Source of the DNA: Pseudonocardia sp. | Lineage (GTDB): Bacteria; Actinomycetota; Actinomycetes; Mycobacteriales; Pseudonocardiaceae | NCBI GenBank assembly: GCA_030453005.1 | Contig: JAKDLE010000132.1 | Location: 1 to 7,331 of the forward strand | Direction: 5' to 3' | DNA length: 7,331 nt | Shown: positions 1 through 7,331 of the stretch, piece by piece | How the letters are laid out: each line of letters begins with the position of its first letter | Numbering within the stretch: position 1 is the first letter of the stretch | Notes under the pieces: model-generated | Told to the model about the DNA's origin: nothing | What the model saw: only the letters and a program-made list of their open reading frames with translations | Databases searched by the model: none | Program-made: the position numbers and the translations under genes

Positions 1-114
1 GCTCATGGCGTAGTCGATGTAGCTGCGTTGCATCTCCTGCTGGATGTCGACCGGCTCGGTGCGGTCGCCTCCGCCGCCTGCGGGCGGCAGCGTGGGGTCG
101 AGAGTGTCAGTCAC
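1..114 (-). CDS. gyrA: DNA gyrase subunit A, N-terminal fragment (cut by window edge)
   Basis: Only the first 38 codons are present, and the gene runs off the left edge. GyrA is the DNA-cleaving and rejoining subunit of the A2B2 gyrase, which introduces negative supercoils using ATP. The fragment starts with GTG at 114 and reads MTDTLDPTLPP, a glycine-rich linker, then DIQQEMQRSYIDYAMS. That last stretch matches the conserved GyrA N-terminal arm that precedes the winged-helix and catalytic tyrosine region. A strong ribosome site, GAGGAG (126 to 121 on the minus strand), lies 6 nt upstream of the GTG and supports this start. gyrB ends 37 nt upstream on the same strand, so the two are very probably co-transcribed. 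The catalytic tyrosine and quinolone-resistance region lie outside the window and cannot be judged. Confidence 0.95.
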   Translation of the reverse strand, partial: MTDTLDPTLPPAGGGGDRTEPVDIQQEMQRSYIDYAMS

Positions 115-141
115 GTCAATCTCCTCGTGCGGTCGCGGCTC

Positions 142-2385
<2,244 letters not shown>

Positions 2386-3048
2386 TCAGCCGTATGTGTC
2401 GCGCGGGCCGCGCCCGCGCACCGTCCGCGGACCGTGCCGCCAGCTCGGCCCACTGGGCCCGACCACCCGGATGCGGCGCACCACGTCGCGGCCGACGGCA
2501 CCGGCGAGCCGCGCCAGGAGCTGGCGCTGCAGCGTGCGCAGCTGGGTGGCCCACGCCGTCGACTCCGCCTGCAGCACCAGCTCCCCGTCCCGTAGCGAGA
2601 CGGGGGTGCAGTGGTCGGCGATGTCCGGACCGACGAGCTGCGGCCAGCGCCCGAGCACGGTGGCGTCGGTGAGCCGCGGCGACCAGCCGCGGTCCAGCGA
2701 CACCCGCGACACGATGCGTCCGAACGGCTGTGGATCGCGGTCGTCCGGGCCCGGTCCGGACCAGCGCCTGCGGCGCCCGCGCTTACCTGCGTTGCGCGGA
2801 CCGTCCCGCTGCTCGGACCGCTTCTGCTCCAACCTCTTCTGGGCCGCCGACTCGCGAGCCGCGCGCAGGGCGTCGCGCGCGATGTCCGATCCGCGACCGG
2901 CGGTTCCCGGGGACTCATCCCCAGGGCTGGGGACAACCGACCGCGAATCGGACGCGGCGGACGGTTCACCCGACGCGTCCGGCGGTTCGCGGCGCTCGTC
3001 ATCACCAGTTCGGCGCGAGTTATCCACAGTATCCACAGCCTTGTCCAC
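2386..3048 (-). CDS. dciA: DciA-like replication protein (DUF721)
   Basis: The 220-residue protein belongs to the DciA/DUF721 family, which in bacteria lacking DnaC/DnaI takes part in replicative helicase (DnaB) loading. Residues 1-95 are a low-complexity, charged, probably disordered region with a basic helix ([18 protein letters not shown], 55-72) and a KRGRRRR patch. The conserved part runs from [15 protein letters not shown] (96-110) through [21 protein letters not shown] (120-140) and STAWATQLR (163-171) to [11 protein letters not shown] and a terminal GRGPRDTYG, a typical actinobacterial C-terminus. The GTG start at 3048 is 12 nt after the recF stop, with AGGG 6 nt before it. GTG codons at residues 5 and 8 are possible alternatives. 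The first ten codons contain three DnaA-box-like 9-mers, so coding and possible DnaA binding overlap. Translational coupling to recF is likely. Confidence 0.88.
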   Translation of the reverse strand: MDKAVDTVDNSRRTGDDERREPPDASGEPSAASDSRSVVPSPGDESPGTAGRGSDIARDALRAARESAAQKRLEQKRSEQRDGPRNAGKRGRRRRWSGPGPDDRDPQPFGRIVSRVSLDRGWSPRLTDATVLGRWPQLVGPDIADHCTPVSLRDGELVLQAESTAWATQLRTLQRQLLARLAGAVGRDVVRRIRVVGPSGPSWRHGPRTVRGRGPRDTYG

Positions 3049-3049
3049 A
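3020..3049 (-). promoter_or_regulatory. Cluster of three DnaA-box-like sites at the recF-dciA junction
   Basis: Three plus-strand 9-mers follow each other: TTATCCACA (3020-3028, the exact classical consensus), GTATCCACA (3029-3037, one mismatch) and TTGTCCACA (3041-3049, the actinobacterial preferred form). They share one orientation and are spaced 9 and 12 nt. They cover the first codons of dciA. A fourth, weaker TGGGGACAA lies at 2928-2936. The tandem arrangement is visible directly. Binding by DnaA and any regulatory effect on dciA or on initiation are inferred. Confidence 0.6.
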
Positions 3050-3060
3050 GAGAGCCCTGA

Positions 3061-4239
3061 TCACGGTCGTACCTCTGACGAGCCGGTTCGCGACCGGGGC
3101 GCCACGGCGCCGTCATCCACCGCGAAACGGGCCCCGTCCAGACTCTCGGGCACGTCCTCGTCCACGGCGGCGGTGATCAGCACCTGCTCGGCGCGCCGAG
3201 CGACGTCGGCGAGCGCTCGGCGGCGGCGGGTGTCGAGCTCGGCGAACACGTCGTCGAGGATCAGGACGGGTTCGACGTCGTCGGCGCACAGCAGCCGGTA
3301 GGACGCCAGCCGCAGCGCGAGCGCCAACGCCCACGACTCGCCGTGACTCGCATAGCCCTTCGCAGGGCCTGCCCCCAGACTCAGGTCGAGGTCGTCGCGG
3401 TGCGGGCCGACCAGGCAGACACCGCGCTCCACCTCCTGGCGGCGCACCCGCGCCAGCTCGTCGAGCAGGAGCGGCTCCAGCTCGCCCGCTTCCGTTGCAG
3501 CAAGGCCACCTTCATGCAACGAGGTTGCGTGAAGGTGGCCTTCCTGCAACGGGACGGAGGAGCGGTACCGCAGCGCGACGGGGTCCGACGTGGGCGCGAC
3601 CTCGGCGAAGGCATCGACGGCAGGCCCGGCGATCGCCGCCACCAGGTCCAGCCGCCCGGCCAGCAGCGCGGCTCCGGTCCGGGCGAGATGACCGTCCCAC
3701 ACGTCGAGGGTGGACAGGTCGGCGCGGCCGGTGCGGGCGGTCTTGAGCAGGGCGGAGCGCTGCTTGAGGACGCGGTCGTAGTCGCCGCGCACAGAGGCGT
3801 AGCGCGGGAACCGGGTGACCAGCAGGTCGTCGAGGAAGCGCCGCCGTTCGCCCGGGTCGCCACGGACCAGTGCGAGGTCCTCGGGCGCGAACAGCACGGT
3901 GCGCAGGATCCCCAGCACGTCACGCGGGCGGGCCACCGGCGCCCGGTTGACCCTGGCTCGGTTCGCCCGCCCGGCGGTGATCTCCAGCTCGACGTTCAGC
4001 TCCCGGTCGTGGTTCACGACCAGCCCGCGCACCACGGCCCGCTCGGCGCCCCGCCGGATCAGCGGGGCGTCGGCGGCCACGCGGTGCGAGCCGAGCGTGG
4101 CGAGGTAGCCGACGGCCTCCACGAGGTTGGTCTTGCCGACGCCGTTCGGCCCGACCAGCACGGTGACGCCCGGCTCCAGGTCGAGCTCGGCCGCGGGCCA
4201 CGACCGGAAGTCGGTGACGGCCAGGCGACGCAGGTACAC
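3061..4239 (-). CDS. recF: RecF recombination and repair ATPase
   Basis: The 392-residue RecF is an SMC-like ABC ATPase that, with RecO and RecR, loads RecA at single-strand gaps. From the GTG at 4239 the motifs are: N-terminal [14 protein letters not shown]; Walker A GPNGVGKT (30-37); [22 protein letters not shown] (116-137); GPHRDD (278-283); ABC signature region [19 protein letters not shown] (294-312); Walker [12 protein letters not shown] (326-336). The start is 13 nt after the gnd stop without a clear purine-rich ribosome site, so coupling to gnd is likely. Longer in-frame starts would overlap gnd. Residues 230-249 ([20 protein letters not shown]) are encoded by a 61-bp palindromic repeat. 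They fall in a loop before the second conserved half that varies in length in the family. All catalytic motifs are intact, so the protein is probably functional. Confidence 0.95.
   Translation of the reverse strand: MYLRRLAVTDFRSWPAAELDLEPGVTVLVGPNGVGKTNLVEAVGYLATLGSHRVAADAPLIRRGAERAVVRGLVVNHDRELNVELEITAGRANRARVNRAPVARPRDVLGILRTVLFAPEDLALVRGDPGERRRFLDDLLVTRFPRYASVRGDYDRVLKQRSALLKTARTGRADLSTLDVWDGHLARTGAALLAGRLDLVAAIAGPAVDAFAEVAPTSDPVALRYRSSVPLQEGHLHATSLHEGGLAATEAGELEPLLLDELARVRRQEVERGVCLVGPHRDDLDLSLGAGPAKGYASHGESWALALALRLASYRLLCADDVEPVLILDDVFAELDTRRRRALADVARRAEQVLITAAVDEDVPESLDGARFAVDDGAVAPRSRTGSSEVRP
3492..3552. repeat. 61-bp near-perfect palindromic repeat inside recF
   Basis: Arms 3492-3520 and 3524-3552 (29 nt each) pair at 27 of 29 positions around a 3-nt centre (GAG). 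The core is AAGGCCACCTTCATGCAAC with its inverse GTTGCGTGAAGGTGGCCTT. The ends, CCGTTGCAG and CTGCAACGG, are also complementary. Translated in the recF frame it adds about 20 codons without a stop. The size, symmetry and terminal TGCAA motifs suggest a REP- or MITE-like dispersed palindrome. No transposase, target-site duplication or second copy is seen in this window. Confidence 0.75.
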
Positions 4240-4252
4240 CAGTCGCCGCCGG

Positions 4253-5227
4253 TCAGCCGGAGGTCGAGCCGGTGCCTGAGCTGGGCCCCGCGTGCTGAGG
4301 GCCCACGTGCTGGGGGCCTGCGTGCTCACCCGGCGCACCCGCGGGTCCGACCGCACGCACGGCGTGCCCGCCGAACTGCTGACGCAGCGCCGCCACCGCC
4401 CGCATGGCGGGCGAGGACTCCTGGCGCGAGGAGAACCGCGCGAACAGCGCCGCGGAGATCACCGGCAGCGGCACGGCGTGCGTGATGGCCTCCTCGATCG
4501 TCCAGCGGCCCTCGCCGGAGTCCTCGACGTAGTCGTCGAGCTTGGTCAGCGACGCGTCGTCGGTCAGGGCCAGCACCAGCAGGTCGAGCAGCCACGAGCG
4601 CACCACGGTGCCCCGCGACCACGCCTGCAGCACCGCGGGTACGTCGGTCACCAGCTCGGCCGCCGACAGCAGCTCGAACCCCTCGGCGTAGGCCTGCATC
4701 AGACCGTACTCGATGCCGTTGTGCACCATCTTCGAGAAGTGCCCGGCGCCGACGGGCCCCGCGTGCGCGAAGCCCTCCTCGCGCGGCCCCTCCGGTCGGA
4801 GGGCATCGAAGATCGGCATAGCGAGCTCGACGTGCGCGGCCTGACCACCCGCCATCAGCCCGTAGCCGTTGTCCTTGCCCCAGACTCCGCCGGAGACACC
4901 GCAGTCGAGGTAGCCGATCCCCTTCGCGTCGAGCAGGGCCGCGTTGGGTGCGTCGTCGGTGTAGCGGGAGTTGCCGCCGTCGATCACCAGGTCGCCCGGC
5001 GAGAGCACGTCGGCCAGTGCCCGGACGGTGCTGCGCGTCGGCTCGCCGGAGGGGACCATCACCCACACCACGCGGGGCGCGGCGAGCGCTCCCGCCAGCG
5101 CGGCGAGCGAGTCGACGTCGGTGACCTCGGGGCGCGGGTCGAACCCGACCACCTCGTGGCCTGCGGCGCGCAGGCGCTCCCGCATGTTGCCGCCCATCTT
5201 GCCCAGACCGATGAGGCCGAGTTGCAC
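4253..5227 (-). CDS. gnd: 6-phosphogluconate dehydrogenase, decarboxylating (short GndA-type)
   Basis: The 324-residue enzyme oxidatively decarboxylates 6-phosphogluconate to ribulose 5-phosphate in the pentose phosphate pathway. Its length fits the short, single-domain-C-terminus class of about 300 residues. The Rossmann motif is GLGKMGGNM (7-15). D30 ends the second strand in VVGFDPRP, which suggests preference for NAD+, an inference from fold rules. Substrate and catalytic motifs are [11 protein letters not shown] (81-91), [21 protein letters not shown] (108-128), [21 protein letters not shown] (163-183, with K166 and N170) and FSSRQES (265-271). The GTG start at 5227 has GGAG 7 nt upstream. 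The C-terminal tail after residue 287 is Gly/Pro/Ala/His-rich and contains a threefold pentapeptide repeat. The gene is 61 nt after dnaN and 13 nt before recF. A small 5-bp stem at 5244-5256 in the dnaN-gnd gap is too weak for a terminator. Confidence 0.94.
   Translation of the reverse strand: MQLGLIGLGKMGGNMRERLRAAGHEVVGFDPRPEVTDVDSLAALAGALAAPRVVWVMVPSGEPTRSTVRALADVLSPGDLVIDGGNSRYTDDAPNAALLDAKGIGYLDCGVSGGVWGKDNGYGLMAGGQAAHVELAMPIFDALRPEGPREEGFAHAGPVGAGHFSKMVHNGIEYGLMQAYAEGFELLSAAELVTDVPAVLQAWSRGTVVRSWLLDLLVLALTDDASLTKLDDYVEDSGEGRWTIEEAITHAVPLPVISAALFARFSSRQESSPAMRAVAALRQQFGGHAVRAVGPAGAPGEHAGPQHVGPQHAGPSSGTGSTSG
4283..4327 (-). repeat. Three imperfect 15-bp tandem repeats in the gnd 3' end
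   Basis: Codons 301-315 of gnd form three 15-nt units translated [10 protein letters not shown] and QHAGP. The units differ at several third positions plus the A/V and E/Q changes, so the repeat is not fresh. It lies in a Gly/Pro/Ser tail beyond the conserved enzyme fold, so copy-number change would probably be tolerated. Confidence 0.7.
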
Positions 5228-5288
5228 GGTGTCGCTCCAGATTCTCGGTAGCCGAGGTTCGTGACGCCCAGCCGCGCGTGGGGTCGGC

Positions 5289-6463
5289 TCAGCCGGGCAG
5301 GCGGACGGGCATCAGCAGGTGCAGGTACCCGGGATCGGCGGCGAGGTCCTTCGCCTGCGCGTCGCTTCCGTCATCGCCCGCCGCAGCGGGCGGCGCGGGC
5401 ACGGGGCGGACCAGCGCGGGACGGTTGGGGGTGGTGAACGTGAGCTGGGCGCGGTCGGTGTGCAGTGCGCCCAGCGAGTCGAGCAGGTAGCTCGGGTTGA
5501 ACGCGATCGTCAGTGGCGCGCCGTCGAGCTCGCAGGGCAGCTCCTCCTCGGCGCTGCCGACGTCGTCGCCCCCCGCAGCGAGCCGCAGACCGTCCTCGGT
5601 GAACTCCATCCGCACCTGCGCCACCCGGTCGGTCACCAGTGCGACGCGCTTGATCGCCTCGACGAGCGCCGCGACCTCGACCACGCCTGCGCTGGTGTGC
5701 TCGGCGGGGATCAGCTGGCGGAACCGCGGGAACTCGGCGTCGAGCAGCCGGGTGGTGGCGCGGCGACCGGCGCCCGTGATGCCCAGCATCCCGTCGCCCG
5801 CGGACAGCGAGATCTCCACCGATCCTGCGCCCGCGAGGGACTTCGCCACGTCCGAAAGCGTCTTCGCCGGGATCAGCACCGCCGTCGACTGGCTCGCGTC
5901 CTCGGGGGCCCAGTCCAGCTCACGGACCGCGAGCCGGAACCGGTCGGTGGCCGCCAGGGTGAGCCGCGACCCCTCGATCTCCAGGCGGATCCCGGTGAGC
6001 ATCGGCAGCGTGTCGTCGCGGCCCGCCGCCACCGCCACCTGGGCGACGGCCTCCGCGAGCTCGTTGCCCGCGACCGTGCCGGCGTGCTGAGGCATCGCAG
6101 GCAGCTGGGGGTAGTCCTCCACCGGCATCGTCGGGAGGCTGAACCGGCTGTTGCCGCAGTTGATCGTGGCTCGGGCTCCGTCGACGACCAGGTCGACCGG
6201 CTTGGACGGGAGGGCGCGGGTGATGTCGGCCAGCAGCCGCCCGGAGACCAGTACCCGGCCGGGATCACCGATCGTGGTGTCCAACTCGACCCGAGCCGAG
6301 GTCTCGTAGTCGAAGCCGACACCGTCAGCCGATCGCCCTCGGCGCCCGAGCTCGCCTCGATCAGCACGCCACCCAGCACGGGGACCGGCGGACGTGCGGG
6401 CAGGCTGCGGGCCACCCATGCGGCCGCATCGGCCAGGACGTCACGTTCGACCCGGAACTTCAT
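5289..6463 (-). CDS. dnaN: DNA polymerase III beta sliding clamp, with an apparent single-base frameshift
   Basis: DnaN forms the ring-shaped dimer that tethers DNA polymerase III to DNA. The ATG at 6463 has GAGAGG 8 nt upstream and opens [21 protein letters not shown], a typical clamp start. This frame reads through residue 49 (GDRLTVS). The expected continuation [18 protein letters not shown] then appears in another frame and runs to the stop at 5289, ending in the hallmark [12 protein letters not shown]. One extra G in the GG at 6317-6316 (TCGG-CTTC read as TCG GGC TTC) restores a 391-residue protein of normal length with all three clamp domains. As written, translation would continue in the wrong frame and stop near 5873 after 196 residues. 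No slippery site is seen. dnaN is essential, so a sequencing deletion is more likely than a true null. An Ala/Pro/Asp-rich loop precedes the last strand. Confidence 0.93.
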
Positions 6464-6560
6464 GACGGGGACCTCTCGCGGGTGCGGGGACGGGCGGCTC
6501 GGCTACCGGTCGCCGGTCGGACATTGACGGGACGGACACCGGACCGGCGTCGGGAGGACC

Positions 6561-6590
6561 ACCGTAGAGCCTCACCGCTGCGGGTGTCAC
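6561..6590 (-). promoter_or_regulatory. Candidate dnaN promoter
   Basis: On the minus strand GTGACA (6590-6585, five of six matches to TTGACA) is followed after 18 nt by TACGGT (6566-6561), which fits the actinobacterial TANNNT -10. Transcription would start near 6554, leaving a leader of about 90 nt before the dnaN ATG. It is correctly placed and oriented. Sequence match is the only evidence. Confidence 0.4.
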
Positions 6591-6638
6591 CTCGGCCGGA
6601 CCACTCCGGCGAGGAGGTCCCGACGGCCCGGTCCACAC

Positions 6639-6678
6639 GCTTGTTCTTCTCTGAGATCTCTCAAGAGAGAGAACAAGC
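6639..6678. repeat. Long hairpin in the oriC-dnaN spacer
   Basis: GCTTGTTCT (6639-6647) and AGAACAAGC (6670-6678) are exact inverse repeats. Inside them TCTCT (6648-6652) pairs with AGAGA (6664-6668) after one bulged G, giving a 14-bp stem. The 11-nt loop begins with the palindrome GAGATCTC. A further palindrome TAGTACTA is adjacent at 6681-6688. This is the least GC-rich stretch of the window. No T-run follows on either strand to suggest a terminator. It could be an operator or a structural part of the origin. Confidence 0.6.
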
Positions 6679-6984
6679 AGTAGTACTAGCACCTGTGGAT
6701 TGTGTGGATGGAGGACGTCCTCGCAGCTCGCAGGGTGTGGCGAGCTGTGTGTCCAGCCTCGGGACCGCCGGTGGGTCGACCGCGCACCCGGTGGACGGCG
6801 GCGGAGCGGGCGGACCTGTCCCCCGGATGAACACCGGTTGTCCACCGATCGACGCCCCTCCGTCCACCGGTCCACGCCCGACAATCCACAGAGTTGTCCC
6901 CAGATGTGGGTGAAAGTGTGGTCGTGCGTAAACGGAGGGCGACGAGATCGGGCGGGTCGTCGCGTCCGCGGACGGCAGGCGAAC

Positions 6985-7280
6985 TCACAGAGTTCTCTCA
7001 CGCCCCAGCACGAGAACGCTGGGTGACCGCGCTACGACACGCAGCGACCTGACGACTCCGTCCTCGACGAGCAGCAGCCCTCCGGACGCGATCAGGAGAG
7101 GGTGCTCGGCCGGGTTGGCCAGCCGCTCGTCGTCGGCTTCGAGGTACGCCCCGCGCCGCAACAGCACCTGCCTCCCCCGGACCGGCGTCGCCGCCGCAGC
7201 TCCCCGTCCGACCAGCCCTCCGCCAGCAGCTGCGGCCGCAGCAACGGCGGCCTCGATGCGATCTCGTCCACGGCGGCCAT
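6985..7280 (-). pseudogene. Truncated, frameshifted remnant resembling an AbiEi/DUF559-type N-terminal wHTH domain
   Basis: From an ATG at 7280 one frame reads MAAVDEIASRPPLLRPQLLA then EGWSDGELRRRRRSG. The reading resumes in a second frame as RQVLLRRGAYLEADDERLAN and continues through PAEHPLLIASGGLLLVEDGVV to a stop at 6985. The pattern (question-or-answer helix, LLAEGWSDGELRR, then LRRGAY and a DDERL segment) resembles the N-terminal winged-helix domain of actinobacterial AbiEi-antitoxin-like and DUF559 proteins. The frames join at the five-C run 7174-7178 (G-run on the coding strand), where one extra G restores continuity. Even repaired it is only about 98 residues, against roughly 300 for such proteins, and the usual C-terminal domain is absent. 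A start before 7280 is possible. Family assignment is from recall. A GAACTC-ACA-GAGTTC hairpin (6981-6995) overlaps the stop. Confidence 0.45.
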
Positions 7281-7331
7281 GCTGACCGACGACCACCTGC
7301 TCCCGTGGCCGTTCCACACAACTCACCCCCC

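Larger units (their letters stand above)
6464..6984. other. Non-coding oriC-like region between dnaN and the right-end remnant
   Basis: No credible gene lies here. Position next to dnaN and a collection of DnaA-box-like 9-mers indicate part of the chromosomal origin. Sites seen: TGTGGATTG (6694-6702) and TGTGGATGG (6703-6711) in tandem; TTGTCCACC (6838-6846) and TTGTCCCCA (6894-6902), each one mismatch from TTGTCCACA; CAATCCACA (6882-6890). CCGGTGGACGG (6788-6798) is an exact inverse of CCGTCCACCGG (6860-6870). I find no exact TTGTCCACA or TTATCCACA and no clear AT-rich unwinding element, so the core origin may extend beyond the right edge. A 12-bp palindrome CGTCCGCGGACG lies at 6963-6974. 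Origin identity is inferred from gene order and these boxes. Confidence 0.65.

Noticed and set aside
5375..5392. CGCCCGC/GCGGGCG inverted repeat near the dnaN 3' end
   Set aside because: It is a short GC-only stem inside coding sequence for an Ala/Pro-rich loop and is expected by chance at this base composition.
6312..6320. Programmed ribosomal frameshift in dnaN
   Set aside because: No slippery heptamer and no clear downstream pseudoknot are seen, and clamp genes are not known to use one. A missing base explains the data more simply.
4292..6527. Long plus-strand frames opposite gnd and dnaN (4292-5251 and 5319-6527)
   Set aside because: Same antisense effect of high GC at third codon positions. 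No motifs are visible, and they oppose conserved genes.
6441..7001. Minus-strand 186-codon frame across the oriC-like spacer, overlapping the dnaN start
   Set aside because: It is Arg/Pro/Ser-rich with no domain, runs through the DnaA-box region and overlaps dnaN in the wrong frame. It is probably a stop-poor chance frame.

Overview
The window is a conserved chromosomal replication-origin segment from a high-GC actinobacterium. Read on the minus strand, from right to left, the order is oriC-like spacer, dnaN, gnd, recF, dciA (DUF721), gyrB and gyrA (first 38 codons only). An NAD(P)-linked 6-phosphogluconate dehydrogenase between dnaN and recF, and a DciA-type protein between recF and gyrB, are typical of actinobacteria. 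The very high G+C, GTG starts and protein style suggest Pseudonocardiales, possibly Pseudonocardia. That assignment rests on recall, not on a search. All supported genes lie on the minus strand, so the long plus-strand open frames are antisense shadows of GC-rich codons.

Layout from left to right: 1-114 is the start of gyrA; 152-2131 is gyrB; 2132-2385 is a 254-nt spacer with the probable gyrB leader; 2386-3048 is dciA; 3061-4239 is recF; 4253-5227 is gnd; 5289-6463 is dnaN, broken as written by an apparent single-base deletion; 6464-6984 is a non-coding oriC-like region with degenerate DnaA boxes, a long hairpin and a plausible dnaN promoter; 6985-7280 is a truncated, frameshifted remnant that looks like the N-terminal winged-helix part of an AbiEi/DUF559-type protein. 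dnaA is not in the window. It would be expected beyond the right edge.

The genes work together in replication: DnaN clamps the polymerase to DNA, RecF acts in gap repair, DciA assists replicative helicase loading, and GyrB/GyrA supply negative supercoils. gnd is a metabolic passenger in this conserved block.

The most notable observations are: (1) a 61-bp near-perfect palindrome inside recF, read in frame and adding about 20 residues to a variable loop, which looks like a dispersed repeat captured by an essential-region gene; (2) three tandem DnaA boxes, one of them the exact TTATCCACA, overlapping the start of dciA, while the presumed oriC here shows only degenerate boxes; (3) the dnaN frameshift and a second one in the right-end remnant, both repaired by one extra G in a G-run, which points to homopolymer sequencing error for at least one of them; (4) a gene remnant lodged next to oriC where dnaA would normally be close by. 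I see no complete novel multi-gene system.
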